Assembly (NCBI GenBank): GCA_951217055.1
Contig: OX578282.1
Location: 49,468,329-49,532,328 of the forward strand
Length of the DNA stretch: 64,000 nucleotides
From: Gerris lacustris
Taxonomy: Eukaryota; Arthropoda; Insecta; Hemiptera; Gerridae
Direction of reading: 5' to 3'
The notes beneath the pieces were generated by a model. It did not search any database. It was not told where the DNA came from and saw nothing but the letters and a program-made list of their open reading frames with translations. Each line of letters begins with the position of its first letter. Position 1 is the first letter of the stretch. The translations under genes were made by a program, and so were the position numbers. This document shows positions 32,835-44,554 of this stretch, one piece after another.

Positions 32835-33197
32835 ACACTTGAGCTTCCGCCCCGAATGAGCATGCGTTTCCTTTTGGCTCGCCCTGTCCATATCTAGCAA
32901 AACAGGGCGGACGCATGCTCATTCGGGGGCGAATGCATGCTCATTCGGGGCGAATGCATGCTCTTTCGGGGCAAATGCATGCTCATTCGGGGCCAATGCT
33001 CTAGTGTATCCCGCCTTAAAGGCGGAGACACACCTGAGCATTCGCACCGAATGAGCATGCGTTTCCGTTCGGCTCGTCCTCTCCATATCAAAAGCGATTC
33101 GGGGCGAACGCATGCTCATTCGGGGGTGAACGCATGCTCATTCGGGGGCGAATGCATGCTCATTCGGGGCGAATGCTCAAGTGTGTCACCACCTTAA
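32835..33197. mobile_element. GC-rich element, two tandem copies
   Basis: Two blocks of about 180 bp each run from CCGAATGAGCATGCGTTTCC to a cluster of GCATGCTCATTCGGGG repeats (about 23 bp apart). The ends read ACACTTGAGC and GCTCAAGTGTGTC, inverted, and the junction GCCTTAAAGGCGGAGACACA carries both. It reads as two copies of a MITE with GACACACYTGAGCATTCG ends sharing a junction. The frames that stay open on both strands reflect the repeat and are not genes. Confidence 0.7.
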
Positions 33198-34734
33198 GAT
33201 GTTGTGTACTAGAAACTGTAATATTTTACAAACTGCGTGTCTCCTGTAATTTACTTATTTTGATTAATGTAGAGAATGTATAATAATGGTAAGTGAACAA
33301 ACAAGATTAAGATTGATAAATGTAAAATATTTTGATATAAATTCGATTTTGAAAACTAATTAGGAGATATAATAGTAGGATCAATTTTTCTCACAAACTT
33401 TATGTCGCATTTGTATTTATTTATTTAGTAGGTAGTCTACAATGTAGTTAGTAGTAGTCTCTTGTATTGTAGTTAGCAGGTAATCTACAGAGTTATAACC
33501 TACAAAATTATAGCCATGTATTCTAGGTCATCAATAATTTTATATTGGTGCATAATTAACTGAAGGATCCTACAACTATTAATTTCTTAAAGGTAACTGT
33601 CAACACTAACAGTTTACCTTCACAATCTAAAATAATTTAATTATTTCCTAAAACTTTATAATTAAGATTATTCATAACTTCGCTGTATGCAGACCAAGTA
33701 TTAACTATACAAAGAGGAAATTAAACACAAATGAAAATAATGAGGGAAGGTTAAAGATGTGTTATAATTATAACTAAATTATTTTTACGATGTATGAGAT
33801 TAACGTTGATGAATATACTTGTAATTTGGGGTTTTAATTAGTTTTTAAAATATTTTCCACGACAAGTATTACAACATTCGTTCAAATCAAGATCTTGCTA
33901 AATTTAAAAATTTGTAGGAAGATGTTTATGTGATAGAATTTACCTGGGTTTTGATTAAATGAGACGACAGAGAGAAAAGATAAGCTAATGAGAAAGAAGC
34001 TGGTTGTTTCAACCAAAATTTTTGCAAATATAAATAAAGCGTAACGTCCGCATACACCGAATTTCGCTCAATCATAACTCTGATAAGGAATAATTTAAGA
34101 AAAAAATAACCCTAGTGATAACAAGTTAGTTACATCTTACATACCAGTTCAAACAGAACATTTTTCATCAAATGTATCGTAGAAATTATGAAGGTGAAGC
34201 AGGATATAGAGTTATAGCATTACAGCATTCTGAGTTGCCAAATTATCTCAGACACAGAGTGCCAAAATAGATAATAAATATTACATGCTTTTGTTTTTTT
34301 CAATCCTTTATATTAGTTCCGGTTTTGTTTGTTTGTATGGGGCTGGCCACCGTCAAAATCTTTGGAGGTCTATTTAACCCTATTCCAGATATTCAATCGA
34401 GCTGAAACTTGGCACAAAGAGGCTGTACCAACACAAAAACATTCTACCAAATTTTAGGGTTATTATTATAATATTATATAAAAGATTTATAATAAAAACC
34501 TTAGTTTTATGGGTAGGAATTATTATTATAATTTGTTTTGTTGTCTCCAAATTTTGTAAACCTAAATTTGTCCCACTTAGAAGCCTGAAACGTGCACTCA
34601 TTATGAATTCCCGATGATCAGTCATAATTTTTACAAAATCGTTTGTATTAGTAGATATTATATTAGTAATTGTAGTAAGAAGTACTAAACTGGTAGGACG
34701 AACCATTTGTTCGAACCTAGCAATTAGGAAATAT
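33198..34734. other. Unassigned, partly repeat-like
   Basis: 34380-34600 contains TCGAGCTGAAACTTGGCACA, a phrase typical of insect repeats. The 108-codon minus-strand frame there is judged chance. Confidence 0.4.
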
Positions 34735-34956
34735 TTCTAGGCCAATTTTACTATCCCCGTGGTAGAGAGTTCCAGCCACTTCACACATCATACCTCTGTT
34801 CATTGTCCCGCCAAAGCAAGTATGATATGATCATTAGTGAGCCATATAAATCAGAGCATCACGGCAAAGGATCGAAGCCTCGACCTCTTACTGCCCTGGA
34901 TTCAGTGATGGCCGAGCAGACGTGGTAAGTAAATTAATCCACTCGGCTACTCCAGC
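34735..34956 (-). mobile_element. tRNA-headed SINE
   Basis: Reading from 34956 leftward, GCTGGAGTAGCCGAGTGG contains a box A match (TAGCCGAGTGG). After about 60 nt, GGCTTCGATCC is a one-indel match to box B (GGTTCGANTCC). This spacing fits an RNA polymerase III promoter in a tRNA-derived SINE. The body holds GCCACTTCACACA on the plus strand, an exact 13-mer shared with the body of the element at 15480-15745. It is too decayed to be a tRNA gene. Confidence 0.65.
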
Positions 34957-35286
34957 TCTCTCTTTATAGACGATAATTCAATAAATTTCTGAGACATTTT
35001 GGCGGTAAAATTAAAAAAATGGAAACATTGTTGACCAGTGACAAGTAAGTGAGGTTTTTTTCATTATTTATCTTTAATTTAATTTTAAATGGCATGGGTT
35101 TCGCTATAGGATAGAGCAAATTTTACAAAATTACAAAATATATAAAAGCTAGTCATAAAAAAATGAACTTCCTGTTGTTTTTTTGTTTTTTTTTTTGTTT
35201 TTTTAACAGATACTCATCACATCTAATTTTATACATCGGTTGTTATTGTTTTGTTTTTAATAATTGACAAGTTAAAAGAAAATATG
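34957..35286. other. Unassigned
   Basis: No supported feature. Confidence 0.4.
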
Positions 35287-35634
35287 TATAGGGTGTTCCA
35301 AAAGTAGCGCTGAATTTCAAGTTTTCACTATGGTTTCCCGTGATGGTTGGTAGCCATGGTTTTATCATTTTTGTTACCTATTATCATTCCGATTTGTGTT
35401 ACCGACCCGTTCGTTGCTTAGTTTGTGTTGTTTATGTGATTTTGTAACCATGGAACAAAATGACCGGTTGATTCAGTGTAGGGCAAGTGTGGGTGGACAT
35501 ATGCCCGATGTGATTTTTAACACTTAAATCGGAGTTCATGTACAACGATTTTCAATAAAAAGTTTTCAAATTGAGCGGAAATTGAGCTTTTTATTGCAGT
35601 TTAAAATTCGGCGCTACATTTAGAACACCCTATA
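35287..35634 (+). mobile_element. Tc1/mariner-like MITE with TA target
   Basis: TATAGGGTGTTCCAAAAGTA at the left is inverted at the right as TAGAACACCCTATA, with GTAGCGC/GCGCTAC inside. TA doublets at both ends suit a TA duplication. The interior keeps a short coding remnant, so it is a deletion derivative of a larger element. Confidence 0.85.
35450..35527 (+). pseudogene. Possible transposase C-terminal scrap
   Basis: A 25-codon frame reads MEQNDRLIQCRASVGGHMPD and stops shortly after IFNT. The CxxxxGGHxxxxI pattern resembles the final residues of some Tc1/mariner-type transposases (C..NGGHFEH). The match is short; position inside a TA-flanked element is the main support. Confidence 0.45.
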
Positions 35635-36009
35635 TTTTGACAGTTGATTTTGTGATTTCAATGAAATGTACGATTAAATGAAATGACATACGAAGTTTGA
35701 AATTATTAGACATAGACAAGAACATCGGTAATGTAAAATAATGTTATAATTTGCTAATATAGATATAAATTTACTATCAATATAAACAGTTTAATAAAGA
35801 GTACAATTAGAAAAAAGTTTATTTATTCTATGGTGATTGCGTTGCTAAGCTCCTCCGAAATTATTAGATGTGTCTAACGGCTATATAAGTGTCATAATAA
35901 TATAGGTATTAATATCGATTACTGATGAAATTCACTGAATTCGAAACATCCTGAAATATGAGGAGTAGCAATGAACAGAATCCAAATCTATTTCCCTATT
36001 ATATTTCCT
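35635..36009. other. Unassigned
   Basis: No supported feature. Confidence 0.4.
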
Positions 36010-36829
36010 ATAACCTGGTTATCAGGATAAGGGAGGTTAAAGTTGAATCGTGCCTCAGCGGTATCCGGTCCGAATTACCGTGTTACCGTTTATTTCTGTA
36101 GCAGTGTCAGGGACGGGGAAGAGAGGAATTGGCATATTTCCTGTTTTCTGACTGGTGTCGAGAGAGAAGGAGAGGCAGATAGAGGTGGTAAAGGCTGAAA
36201 TTTCACCATAACATCATTTTGATTTTCAACTCCCTTTCCTGTAGTTGGGAGGAGAAGAAGGATCCCCCTCCTAAAACAGAACCGATTCAAACCTCCCCCC
36301 TCGTAAAACATTTCAGGGGTGAAGTTTCGAAGGGAGTGTTAGAGGGGGAGGAGGTGTTGGAATAATTGGGGAAACTGTTGGTAGGACGGGGAGGAAAGCG
36401 GGTTCCTCTTCTGGGAATATCTAGGGCGATGTGGCCTCAACCCCTCTACAGAACTGAACCGGCACTGATAGGATAGAAACTCCTTGCCGAGCTCTTAGAC
36501 TCCCCCTCTTCACTCTACTCCTAGAGTTTAGCAGATGATTCGATGAGAATTTAGCTTTTCTAATTACCCTCCGTCTAAATGTTCGACTCATTTAACTCAA
36601 ACCCCTGCCACTTCCTCCCGGAGAAACCTCCCTGATGGATACGCAAATTAAGCTTGCCTCTGATTAAAGCCTAACAAAAACCAGTGTTGAATACCAGTCA
36701 AGCAAAATCTTATCTTATACAGACCGAAATTAAATTAAAAGTAATCATATCTGCACACGGTGTTTGTAGGAGTATTTTCCCCTCCTGAATAATCTAATGT
36801 ACTAGGTCAGTTAATTTTATAGTACATTA
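36010..36829. other. Unique, GC-richer island
   Basis: Purine/pyrimidine-biased G-rich segments (GGGGGAGGAGGTGTTGG near 36345) and a unique block near 36590-36680. Single copy here; function unknown. Confidence 0.25.
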
Positions 36830-37395
36830 CGCGTCGAGTGCGGAAAGTAGCATTTTGCATGCGAGTGTGGAGTTTGCACCCGAGCGACAGCGAGGGTAGT
36901 AAAACCACACGAGCAATGCAAAATGCCGTTTTCGCACGAGTTGCGTACCGTACTTTATCTACGATTTTTAGATTTAAATAATAAATACAGAAAAAAATAA
37001 ACTTGCTGTATGTAAGTTCGTATCTCTTCTCTTGATAAAGATGGCATTAATCTTGAGTTGTATTTTTTGCCGAATTAATTATTTCTGGAGGAGTATTATT
37101 CTCTACATTTTCGTCAAAGCCACTTGATTCATTCATTGTTTTTCACTAAAAACTCGATATAAACAGTTACTTTAATAAAAAGAATAGCAAATTAGTTTTG
37201 TTAAATGTAAACAAACTTGCTAATTGTGCGTAAAGCTGAAGAATTGAGGAGTTCTTTACCGCACTAGCGTGGTAAAGAAGAGGAATTGTTCAGAACTATG
37301 AGTCGCGCATGCGCAATGAATACAAGTACGTAAATAACCACTTTCTACGCATCTAAACAGAGATATAATGTTTACATTTCGTATCAATCGTAGAT
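36830..37395 (-). mobile_element. Family C repeat, copy 2
   Basis: Full inverse of copy 1, including the 140-bp hairpin (36830-36955) and the left module ending CAATCGTAGAT at 37385-37395. The palindrome region reads GAAGAATTGAGGAGTTCTTT and is imperfect. Confidence 0.8.
37047..37136 (-). CDS. 29-aa ORF in family C copy 2
   Basis: Starts MNESSGFDENVENNTPPEI and ends TTQD. It corresponds to the first 29 residues of the frame at 2965-3126, then stops because of a base change and deletion. Four of five differences change the residue, arguing against recent selection on the peptide. Confidence 0.25.
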   Translation of the reverse strand: MNESSGFDENVENNTPPEIINSAKNTTQD

Positions 37396-38237
37396 AAAAT
37401 TATTTACCAACTAGTGTTGTTGATAAATTATTTGTTTTAATATTTATTTACTAGAACTAAGTTATTAAATTATTTGTTAATTAACATTAAATATTAAATG
37501 TATTGCCATAGTATAAATTATTAGATAATAAGTATAACTTTTAATTATAATGATATGAAAGTAAATCCCTTATAAAGTATTTACTAACCTAAAATAGGCA
37601 ATATTTGTGAAGGAAGTAAAGCATGTATAGTGTATAGTGCAAAATATGTATTTACTGTTATCATGAATTTAAAAAATTAAAATATTGTCAAAATATATAT
37701 TTTTAAAAAAAGTTAAATATATTTGTATTGTTAAAATATGTATAATATAAATTATATTGTTAAAACGTGACGTCGACCAACCCCTTAAGAGGAACCAAAG
37801 CTACGTGCCAATATGCTAGAATATTTTTCAATTCTACAAATTTTTAATTATACAAATTAATTGTTAAAATTCTATCTATGCAATAAATGGTTATTATTAT
37901 TAGATAAGTCTTTAATATATTAGTATTTTTTAAATCTATGTGTGATTGTCTAAATTTATAGTACAGAAACAAAATAAATACGTAATGAACTTATTGTGCC
38001 CGGTGCCCAAATACGCTGCTGGACACAATGGTTGATAAACGCGTTCACTCCAACTCTAAAGTTGAAATAAAACTAGTTCCATTTAATAAACTTTCTAGTA
38101 AATATTATTTTGTTTATTTCCATAAGAATAATAATATTGGTTGTGGAGCAAAAACAATGCTTTTACTAAAATGCAAATGAAAACCTGTAATTTTTACATG
38201 ATATCTACCACCTTATAGACATTATATATTTAAATAA
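37396..38237. other. Unassigned AT-rich DNA
   Basis: No supported feature. Confidence 0.4.
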
Positions 38238-38882
38238 ACAGGTCAAGTGTGTGCTAGTCAGCCCACAGCGAGGGTCCGTAGGCCACACTGTATAGTTTGT
38301 AGTACCCTATTGATGGTGTTTTTTAAAATTCTAAAAAGCTTACTTTGAACTATCCTATGGGTCTGATATTCTCAAAACACATAAACAAACTTCTGATAAA
38401 GTATTTTTTTGCCACTGAACCGGACTACAACCATATAAATACATCGAAAAGACCATAGTTATAAAAAAAACGTATCTTGTCAATAAAAAATAAAATATTT
38501 TTTCGAAATTTCCAAAAAGTGGTATGTATCTTTAATTTTGGTCGAAGAATGTTCAGGAATTATTTCAGATTTTTTGTACTTCACATAAGCGAGATAGAGG
38601 GGGGGGGGTACGTTTCAGAGCCACTTCAAACTCGCCTACGCTCGCCCAATCAAAGTTACAACCAAAGAATTATATATTTTTGTAATCAGCTCGACGTACC
38701 CTTTCATATGATACCCTTCACGGTGTCGAAAAAAAATAAAAAAATTTTAACCCTTAAGTTTTTTTACACTCATTTTTTTGAAAAATATTTTTTTTAAGTC
38801 GCTATATTTTTAAAATATTTGGATAGGTAGGACAGACACACGCAGGAAAATATAAGGGTCCTTGGTTTTGCCTACGGACCCT
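38238..38882 (-). mobile_element. Family D element, copy 2
   Basis: Runs from ACAGGTCAAGTGTGTGCTAG through GGGTCCGTAGGCCACACTG to GCCTACGGACCCTAAAAA. About 70 bp of the (GTCC)n-side cargo present in copy 3 is deleted. A short open frame inside is shared only by sequence identity with copies 1 and 3. Confidence 0.85.
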
Positions 38883-39311
38883 AAAAAGGAATTTCAAGCG
38901 AGATTTTTTCAAATGACTTAATCTTGAGAACAAATTTTTAATATTATGTTAACCATATTTTATTTTAATAATAATTAAAACAATAATTTTATCGCATCGC
39001 GACTAGCTGTACTATAATAAAAAAACTAATATTGTAAGTTATGTTATATGTATATTAAGTTTTACTGGAATAAAAAAGCTTTTTCTTCTACATAGTATAT
39101 TTTGTAATTTTCAATAAATGTATACAAATTTGTTCCCTATTAAGTTATTATTAGAATACAATGATATTTTATGTTATTTGACTTACCTAATTTTAATTTT
39201 GATTTATTTATTATTAGATACTATTGCTACCCAAATTAATTATTAAATGGTTCTTTTTATCAAATAAAATGTATTAATATATAATTTTATGTTCAAGTAT
39301 AAATTTAATGA
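38883..39311. other. Unassigned AT-rich DNA
   Basis: No supported feature. Confidence 0.4.
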
Positions 39312-39364
39312 TAGTCCCCAGGCCACCATAAGAAGTAAGTCGCTGATTGATAAAGTTTTCTAAC

Positions 39365-39466
39365 CTTATGGAATCGCTTATTTATGCCGTGTCCACCGAT
39401 GAATTGAGTATATGGCAACTGGGCGCTGGGCCATTTCTTTTTTGTTGACATGCCAAACTTGCCCTT
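39365..39466 (-). CDS. Exon-like block in F copy 1, left arm
   Basis: Minus-strand mirror of the block at 39738-39839. 34 codons between CCCGCAG and AAG/GTTAG; the donor has one change from the other three arms. It differs from the right arm at codon 15 (A instead of P). Confidence 0.35.
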
Positions 39467-39737
39467 CTGCGGGAACATTGAAAAGAGATAGATAAAAATT
39501 TGATTTTCACAGGATCGTTTAATTAAATTATTTCAAAAACAGTGGTACACGTGGCCACCGATAAGAGTGGGCCGTTTGGGGTGGCCACCGCCCCAAACAT
39601 ATCGCTCTGCGGGGACGTTGACAAGAAAACGGCCCACTCGTATCGGTGGCCACCTTTACCACTGTTTTTGAAATAATTTAATTAAACGATCCTGTGAAAA
39701 TCAAATTTTTATCTATCTCTTTTCAATGTTCCCGCAG

Positions 39738-39839
39738 AAGGGCAAGTTTGGCATGTCAACAAAAAAGAAATGGCCCAGCCCCCAGTTGCCATATACTCAA
39801 TTCATCGGTGGACACGGCATAAATAAGCGATTCCATAAG
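39738..39839 (+). CDS. Exon-like block in F copy 1, right arm
   Basis: A pyrimidine-rich acceptor (CTCTTTTCAATGTTCCCGCAG) and a strong donor (CATAAG/GTAAGAA) bracket exactly 102 nt, phase 0 at both ends. The open frame reads KGKFGMSTKKKW, then PSPQLPYTQFIGGHGINKRF and HK. It is clearly GC-richer than the surrounding arm. The equivalent 34 codons are open in all four arms of the two F copies. Differences between arms are mostly replacements (K/N, A/P, Q/H, Q/K, H/Q), so youth rather than selection may explain the openness. No protein family is recognised. It could be a captured host exon or a sequence that only resembles one. Confidence 0.4.
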
Positions 39840-39892
39840 GTAAGAAAACTTTATCAATCAGCGACTCACTTCTTATGGTGGCCTGTGGACTA

Positions 39893-40414
39893 TGATTCAT
39901 TGTTTTAAACTAAGTTATGATTTATTATTAGTATCACTTATTGACGTTTATTTCCATTATTGCTATCAATTATATGCATTTATGTGAAAGTGGAAATAAG
40001 TTATAATCATTTATAATTTTATTATTGATTTATAATAAGATTGTAAATATTCATTTATAATTATATATTTATTATAATTTATAATTATATATTTTATAAT
40101 TATAATTTTATATTTAATTATATATTTTTTTATAATTAAATTTGTTGTTTATTATTATTTAATTGGTCATTGTTATAATTTATTTTATTAATTGTTATTT
40201 CAGAGTAAATTATATATTAGTAATATGACGTAGCCATAGTGTAAACACAATGTAAGAATGTAAATCAAGTCAGTGATTTAATCTGGGTTTAGAGATTATT
40301 AAATATAAGAAACTATTAACTTGGTAGTGTTAGTCAGTTGATTGAGCTCTAAAGTTTCAAATCAGGCAGTTTGCCCAGATCATACTAGACAATTTACCTA
40401 CAAATCGATATAGA
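39893..40414. other. Unassigned, extremely AT-rich
   Basis: Imperfect TTATAATTATATATTT repeats at about 40020-40140. Confidence 0.4.
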
Positions 40415-40995
40415 TAGTCCAGGAGATAGCGTGCAAAAAAGTGTCTGACTAACATCAAGCTAGAATTTTGTATACAAGTCAATCTTTTAGCGCCTTTTAA
40501 GAATATGTGGTCCGCTAAGTTCGTCTGCGGGACATAGCTTGGCAATAGGCGTTTTAAAAAAATAAAACGGTTGGAGAGCGGCCATGTCTCACAAATTATG
40601 GTGGACATTGTGATTTTCATGATCCTGAGTACAGAATTAGTTAGTAGACCGAAAATCAAGTTGATGTTAGTTTGTCCCTTGACAGGTGACCTAGTGGATT
40701 TTTAGTAATATTTGAATAACTAACCTATCAAGTGTGAAAATAACATCGACTTGATTTTTGGTCTACTAACTAATTCTGTACTCAGGATCATGAAAATCAC
40801 ATTGTCCACCATAATTGGTGAGACATGGCCGCTCTCCAACCGTTTTATTTTTTTCAAACGCCTATTGCCAAGCTATGTCCCGCAGACGAACTTAGCCGAC
40901 CACATATTCTTAAAAGGCGCTAAAAGATTGACTTGCATACAAAATTCTAGCTTGATGTTAGTCAGACACTTTTATGCACGCTATCTCCTGGACTA
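40415..40995. mobile_element. Family G inverted-repeat element
   Basis: Arms of 255 bp (40415-40669, 40741-40995) with a 71-bp spacer; ends TAGTCCAGGAGATAGC and GCTATCTCCTGGACTA. Arm identity is high, with only scattered mismatches. Divergent open frames leave the spacer in both directions (about 80 codons, sharing YVPQTNLADHIFLKGAKRL), but this follows from arm identity and neither has an ATG at its start. Only one copy in the window. Confidence 0.85.
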
Positions 40996-41578
40996 AGAAG
41001 ATTTCTAAAAAAGAAACATCAGGACACCATAACGAGGTAACAATTTCATTATATTATAATTAAATTTTAAAAAAAATTATAAAAAATGTTTATAATTGAA
41101 ACGAGGTCACACATAAGTTATTTTTAATTTTTATTTATTCCTCAATTTTTTATTATATTATATTATAATTAATTTTTTTAAAAAAAACTACCTAAATAAC
41201 AAAAATAAATATTTTGAAGGTTTGAAGATATCCCCAATTAAGGGATGAAATATCACCTTTTTTTAAAAAAAAGTGTTCATATTAATCTCCACTGAAGACT
41301 CAAATAAAAATAGAGATTTTTTTTACCCCGTTTATTCCACGACTAAGGGTTAGGTGTAAATTGTAACAGCGATAAAACTGTGAGTTTTCTTCTCACCGAT
41401 TTATTTTTATTATCTTGTTTTCTTTCTCCTCCTCCTTACATAGTTCAGACAGATTTACACATTTCAGATAACCTTGAACACGATTTGATTATTTCCATAG
41501 TGGTATCTGTTTATCTGAATGTCCTTGCGTACAGCTTAACCATGATAATAATAATGAGCACAATAACTAAGTAATATA
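40996..41578. other. Unassigned AT-rich DNA
   Basis: No supported feature. Confidence 0.4.
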
Positions 41579-42293
41579 AACAGGTCAAGTGTGTGCTAGT
41601 CAGCACACAGCGAGAGTCCGTAGGCCACACTGTATAGTTTAAGTATTACCCTATTGATGGTGCTTTTCAAAATGCTAAAAAGCTTACTTTGAACTATCCT
41701 ATGGGTCTGATATTCTCAAAACACATAAACAAACTTCTGATAAAGTATTTTTTTGCCACAGAACCGGACTACAACCATATAAATACATCGAAAAGACCAA
41801 AGTTATAAAAAACGTATTTTGTCAATAAAAAATAAAAGAATATTTTTTTCGGAATTTCCAAAAAGTGGTATCTTTACTTTTGGTCGAAGAATGTTCAGAA
41901 ATTTTTTCAGATTTTTTGCACTTCACATAAGCGAGATAGAGAGGGGGGACATGTTACACACCCACTTCAAACTTGCCTACGCTCGCCCTATCAAAGTTAT
42001 ATGCAAAGAATTATATATTTCTGTAATCAGCTCGACGTACCCTTTCATATGATGCCCCTCACGGTGTCGAAAAAAAATAAAAAAATTTTAACCCTTAAGT
42101 TTTTTTACCCTAATTTTTTTTAAAAATATTTTTAAGTCGCTATATTTTTAAAATATGTGGGCAGCTACAAGACAGATACATGCCAAATTTCAAAGTGATC
42201 GGACGAAAAGTGTAGCCGTGAGAGCACGCGAGAGGACGGACGGACAGACACGCAGGAAAATATAAGGGTCCTTGGTTTTGCCTACGGACCCTA
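41579..42293 (-). mobile_element. Family D element, copy 3
   Basis: The most complete inverted copy. It retains GCCAAATTTCAAAGTGATCG and GGACGGACGGACAGACACG before the terminal hairpin and CCCTAAAAA. Confidence 0.85.
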
Positions 42294-42552
42294 AAAACAT
42301 TATAGATGTTAAAATAATGATAGCACGCTCTTTTACTACTATTTGATGGTCAACTAAATAAAATATGAGTTTAAACATTTAATCAGTTCTAGAATCAAGA
42401 TCAAAAATCAAGTTTGTATTATGGATACGAAAAAAATAAGGCTTATTTGTATTTGATTTTTAATTGAAGGGATAAGTATATAACATTGATGTTTTTATAT
42501 ATTTATTTTATTGTTTATACATTGTTTTGAAGAACGAATTTTATTTATGTCT
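42294..42552. other. Unassigned
   Basis: No supported feature. Confidence 0.4.
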
Positions 42553-43040
42553 TCGATTTCAAAACTTCCATGACAGAAATCCGTTTTAGATATCAGGGAA
42601 CATTTTTGGTTCCGAATCTGTGGATCGGCCACTCAATTATTGTGAACCTCCATATCTTAAAAACAACTTGTCCGATTTTTAATTAAATTTGGATGGAAGG
42701 TCATTATTAGCCCATTGTTAGTCCCATATAAGTTTCTACCATCTGCGCCAATTTCTTTCCCAACCCTTATCCGCACAAACATACATTTATTTACACCTAT
42801 ATCTTCAAAAGTACTCATCTGATTTTGATGACGGTTTGTCGATAGTAGCCCGCAGATAGCCCTAGATTAATTCAACCATCTGCGCTCTTTAAATTTAGCT
42901 AAATTGATTCTTTCATTTATGCAAATAGTCTGCCAATTGGTGTGGCACATAGCTTCGTTGCGTCCTATTTCGTATAAATTAATGGCTATATTCTTTTACA
43001 ACCTATCACTGTAAAATTTATTTAATTTTCCCCCGTTTTT

Positions 43041-43297
43041 AGGGTTTCGAGATCGTCCTAGAAACCCTTATGCTTTTGGTAGTTCGTCCGTCCGTCCGTC
43101 CGTCGCATCTTGGAGTATATGTCCCGACCTACTGAAGCTATAGACTTGAGATTTGGTATTCAAGTTAAACTTTTTTGCCCAAAAACAGAAAAACTATTGC
43201 GGACTTAAACACTCAATTTCTGCGATCTGGGATCTCTTAATTGATCCTTTTTTTTTTTTTGGTAATTTTCAAGTTGGGTGTGATTTCAAAGGTGTTG

Positions 43298-43386
<89 letters not shown>

Positions 43387-44140
43387 ACAATACACCCTCC
43401 AATACAAACCAAAATGTATCCCCCCCCCCCCTGCACTACCCTATTAGGATAGGTCCTAAAAAAGGCAAAAATACATAAATATATATCTTTGTAGTCCAAT
43501 GTAATTTCCGGGAGTTGATCTAAAAAAAGTAAAATTTTAAAATTTTAGGGGGCCGTAACTCGGGAGCCCCAAAATTTTTGTCATTAGAAAATTCGAAGTT
43601 GGGAATCATTATAAAGGTATTGAAATTTTATTCACAGAAATATATCGTGTTTCCAAAATGGCGGCCATTTTACCCCCCCCCCCCCCCAAACAATTAAACT
43701 AAACGAAAATAAAATGTCTCCTCCTCCCCCCCCCCCTGCTCTACCCAATTAGAACAGGTCCTAAAAATAAGGCTAAAATACAAAAATCTGCATCTCTGTG
43801 GTCAAAAAATATTTCCGGGAGTTGATATAAAAAAGTAAAATTTTAAGGGGCCGTAACTCTGGAGCCCCAAAATGATTGTTTTTTTAATTTTAAAGGTATT
43901 GAATATTGGTTTACAAAAATATATCGTGTTTCCAAAATAGCGGCCATTTTACCCCTAAAATAACCAAATTAGTGCATACTACCGAAGATAGTAATAGATT
44001 AATATATGCACACCTTGTTTTTTAAAAGGGAATTTTTATACATATTTTTGTTAAAAAAATAAAAATAATTATAATGTACTAATGAATTCTTGTGACCGAA
44101 GAAACCCTTTAAGTAACTTGCTGGCAAGTACTTGACGGGA
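43041..44140 (+). mobile_element. Family N insertion with internal duplication
   Basis: Starts AGGGTTTCGAGATCGTCC, paired with TAGAAACCCTTATG, followed by (GTCC)n; the far end carries GACCGAAGAAACCCT. The interior holds two copies of a unit of about 300 bp (about 43411-43680 and 43711-43956). Each runs from a C-run, CTRCWCTACCC and TAGGTCCTAAAAA or AGGTCCTAAAAA to ATATCGTGTTTCCAAAATRG and CGGCCATTTTACCCC. Confidence 0.75.
43301..43381. repeat. (TA)n microsatellite
   Basis: About 40 TA units inside family N. Confidence 0.95.
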
Positions 44141-44554
44141 TTTTTTAAATCTGTCAAACTTATTTTGACTTTTCATTGAATTAAAGCATAAATTTAGCAA
44201 AGTTTAAAGAGCGCAGACGGTTGAAATTAATTTCGGCCTATCTGCTACCTACTGTCGACAAACCATCTAAATTTCATAAAAATCAGATAAGTACTTTTGA
44301 AGATATTAGGTGTAAATAAATATATGTTTGACGCATGTTGAAGATAAACAAATATGCAGAAGGTTGAAACTAATCAAAAATGGGCTAATTATGACCTACC
44401 ATCTAAACTTCAATAAAATTGGAAATTGGTGTAGGTATTGGTTCGCAAATATTGAGCGACAGACCGTCAGACACACTGATCCAAACATGTTCCCTGACGT
44501 CTGACACGGATTTCTGTCTTGGAATTTTTTGAAATCGGAGACAGAAACAATTTT

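Larger units (their letters stand above)
39312..39892. mobile_element. Family F palindromic element, copy 1
   Basis: 581 bp folding almost end to end. TAGTCCCCAGGCCACCATAA pairs with TTATGGTGGCCTGTGGACTA; the arms run about 250 bp to an inner GTGGCCACCGAT/ATCGGTGGCCAC pair and a GC-rich loop. The second copy (49314-49894) has exactly the same length. Both start TA and end TA, suggesting a TA target. Each arm carries an exon-like block (next entries). No transposase sequence is present. Confidence 0.9.

Noticed and set aside
32894..33197. Overlapping open frames on both strands encoding repeats such as RMSMHSP
   Set aside because: They arise from the GC-rich 23-bp reiteration, which lacks stop codons in several frames.
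34380..34706. 108-codon open frame on the minus strand
   Set aside because: Runs of isoleucine come from TTATTATTAT-type repeats, and the plus strand reads as repeat cargo.
43153..43499. Open frames consisting largely of alternating I-Y
   Set aside because: Direct translation of the (TA)n tract; the same applies at 18647-18850 and 19389-19655.
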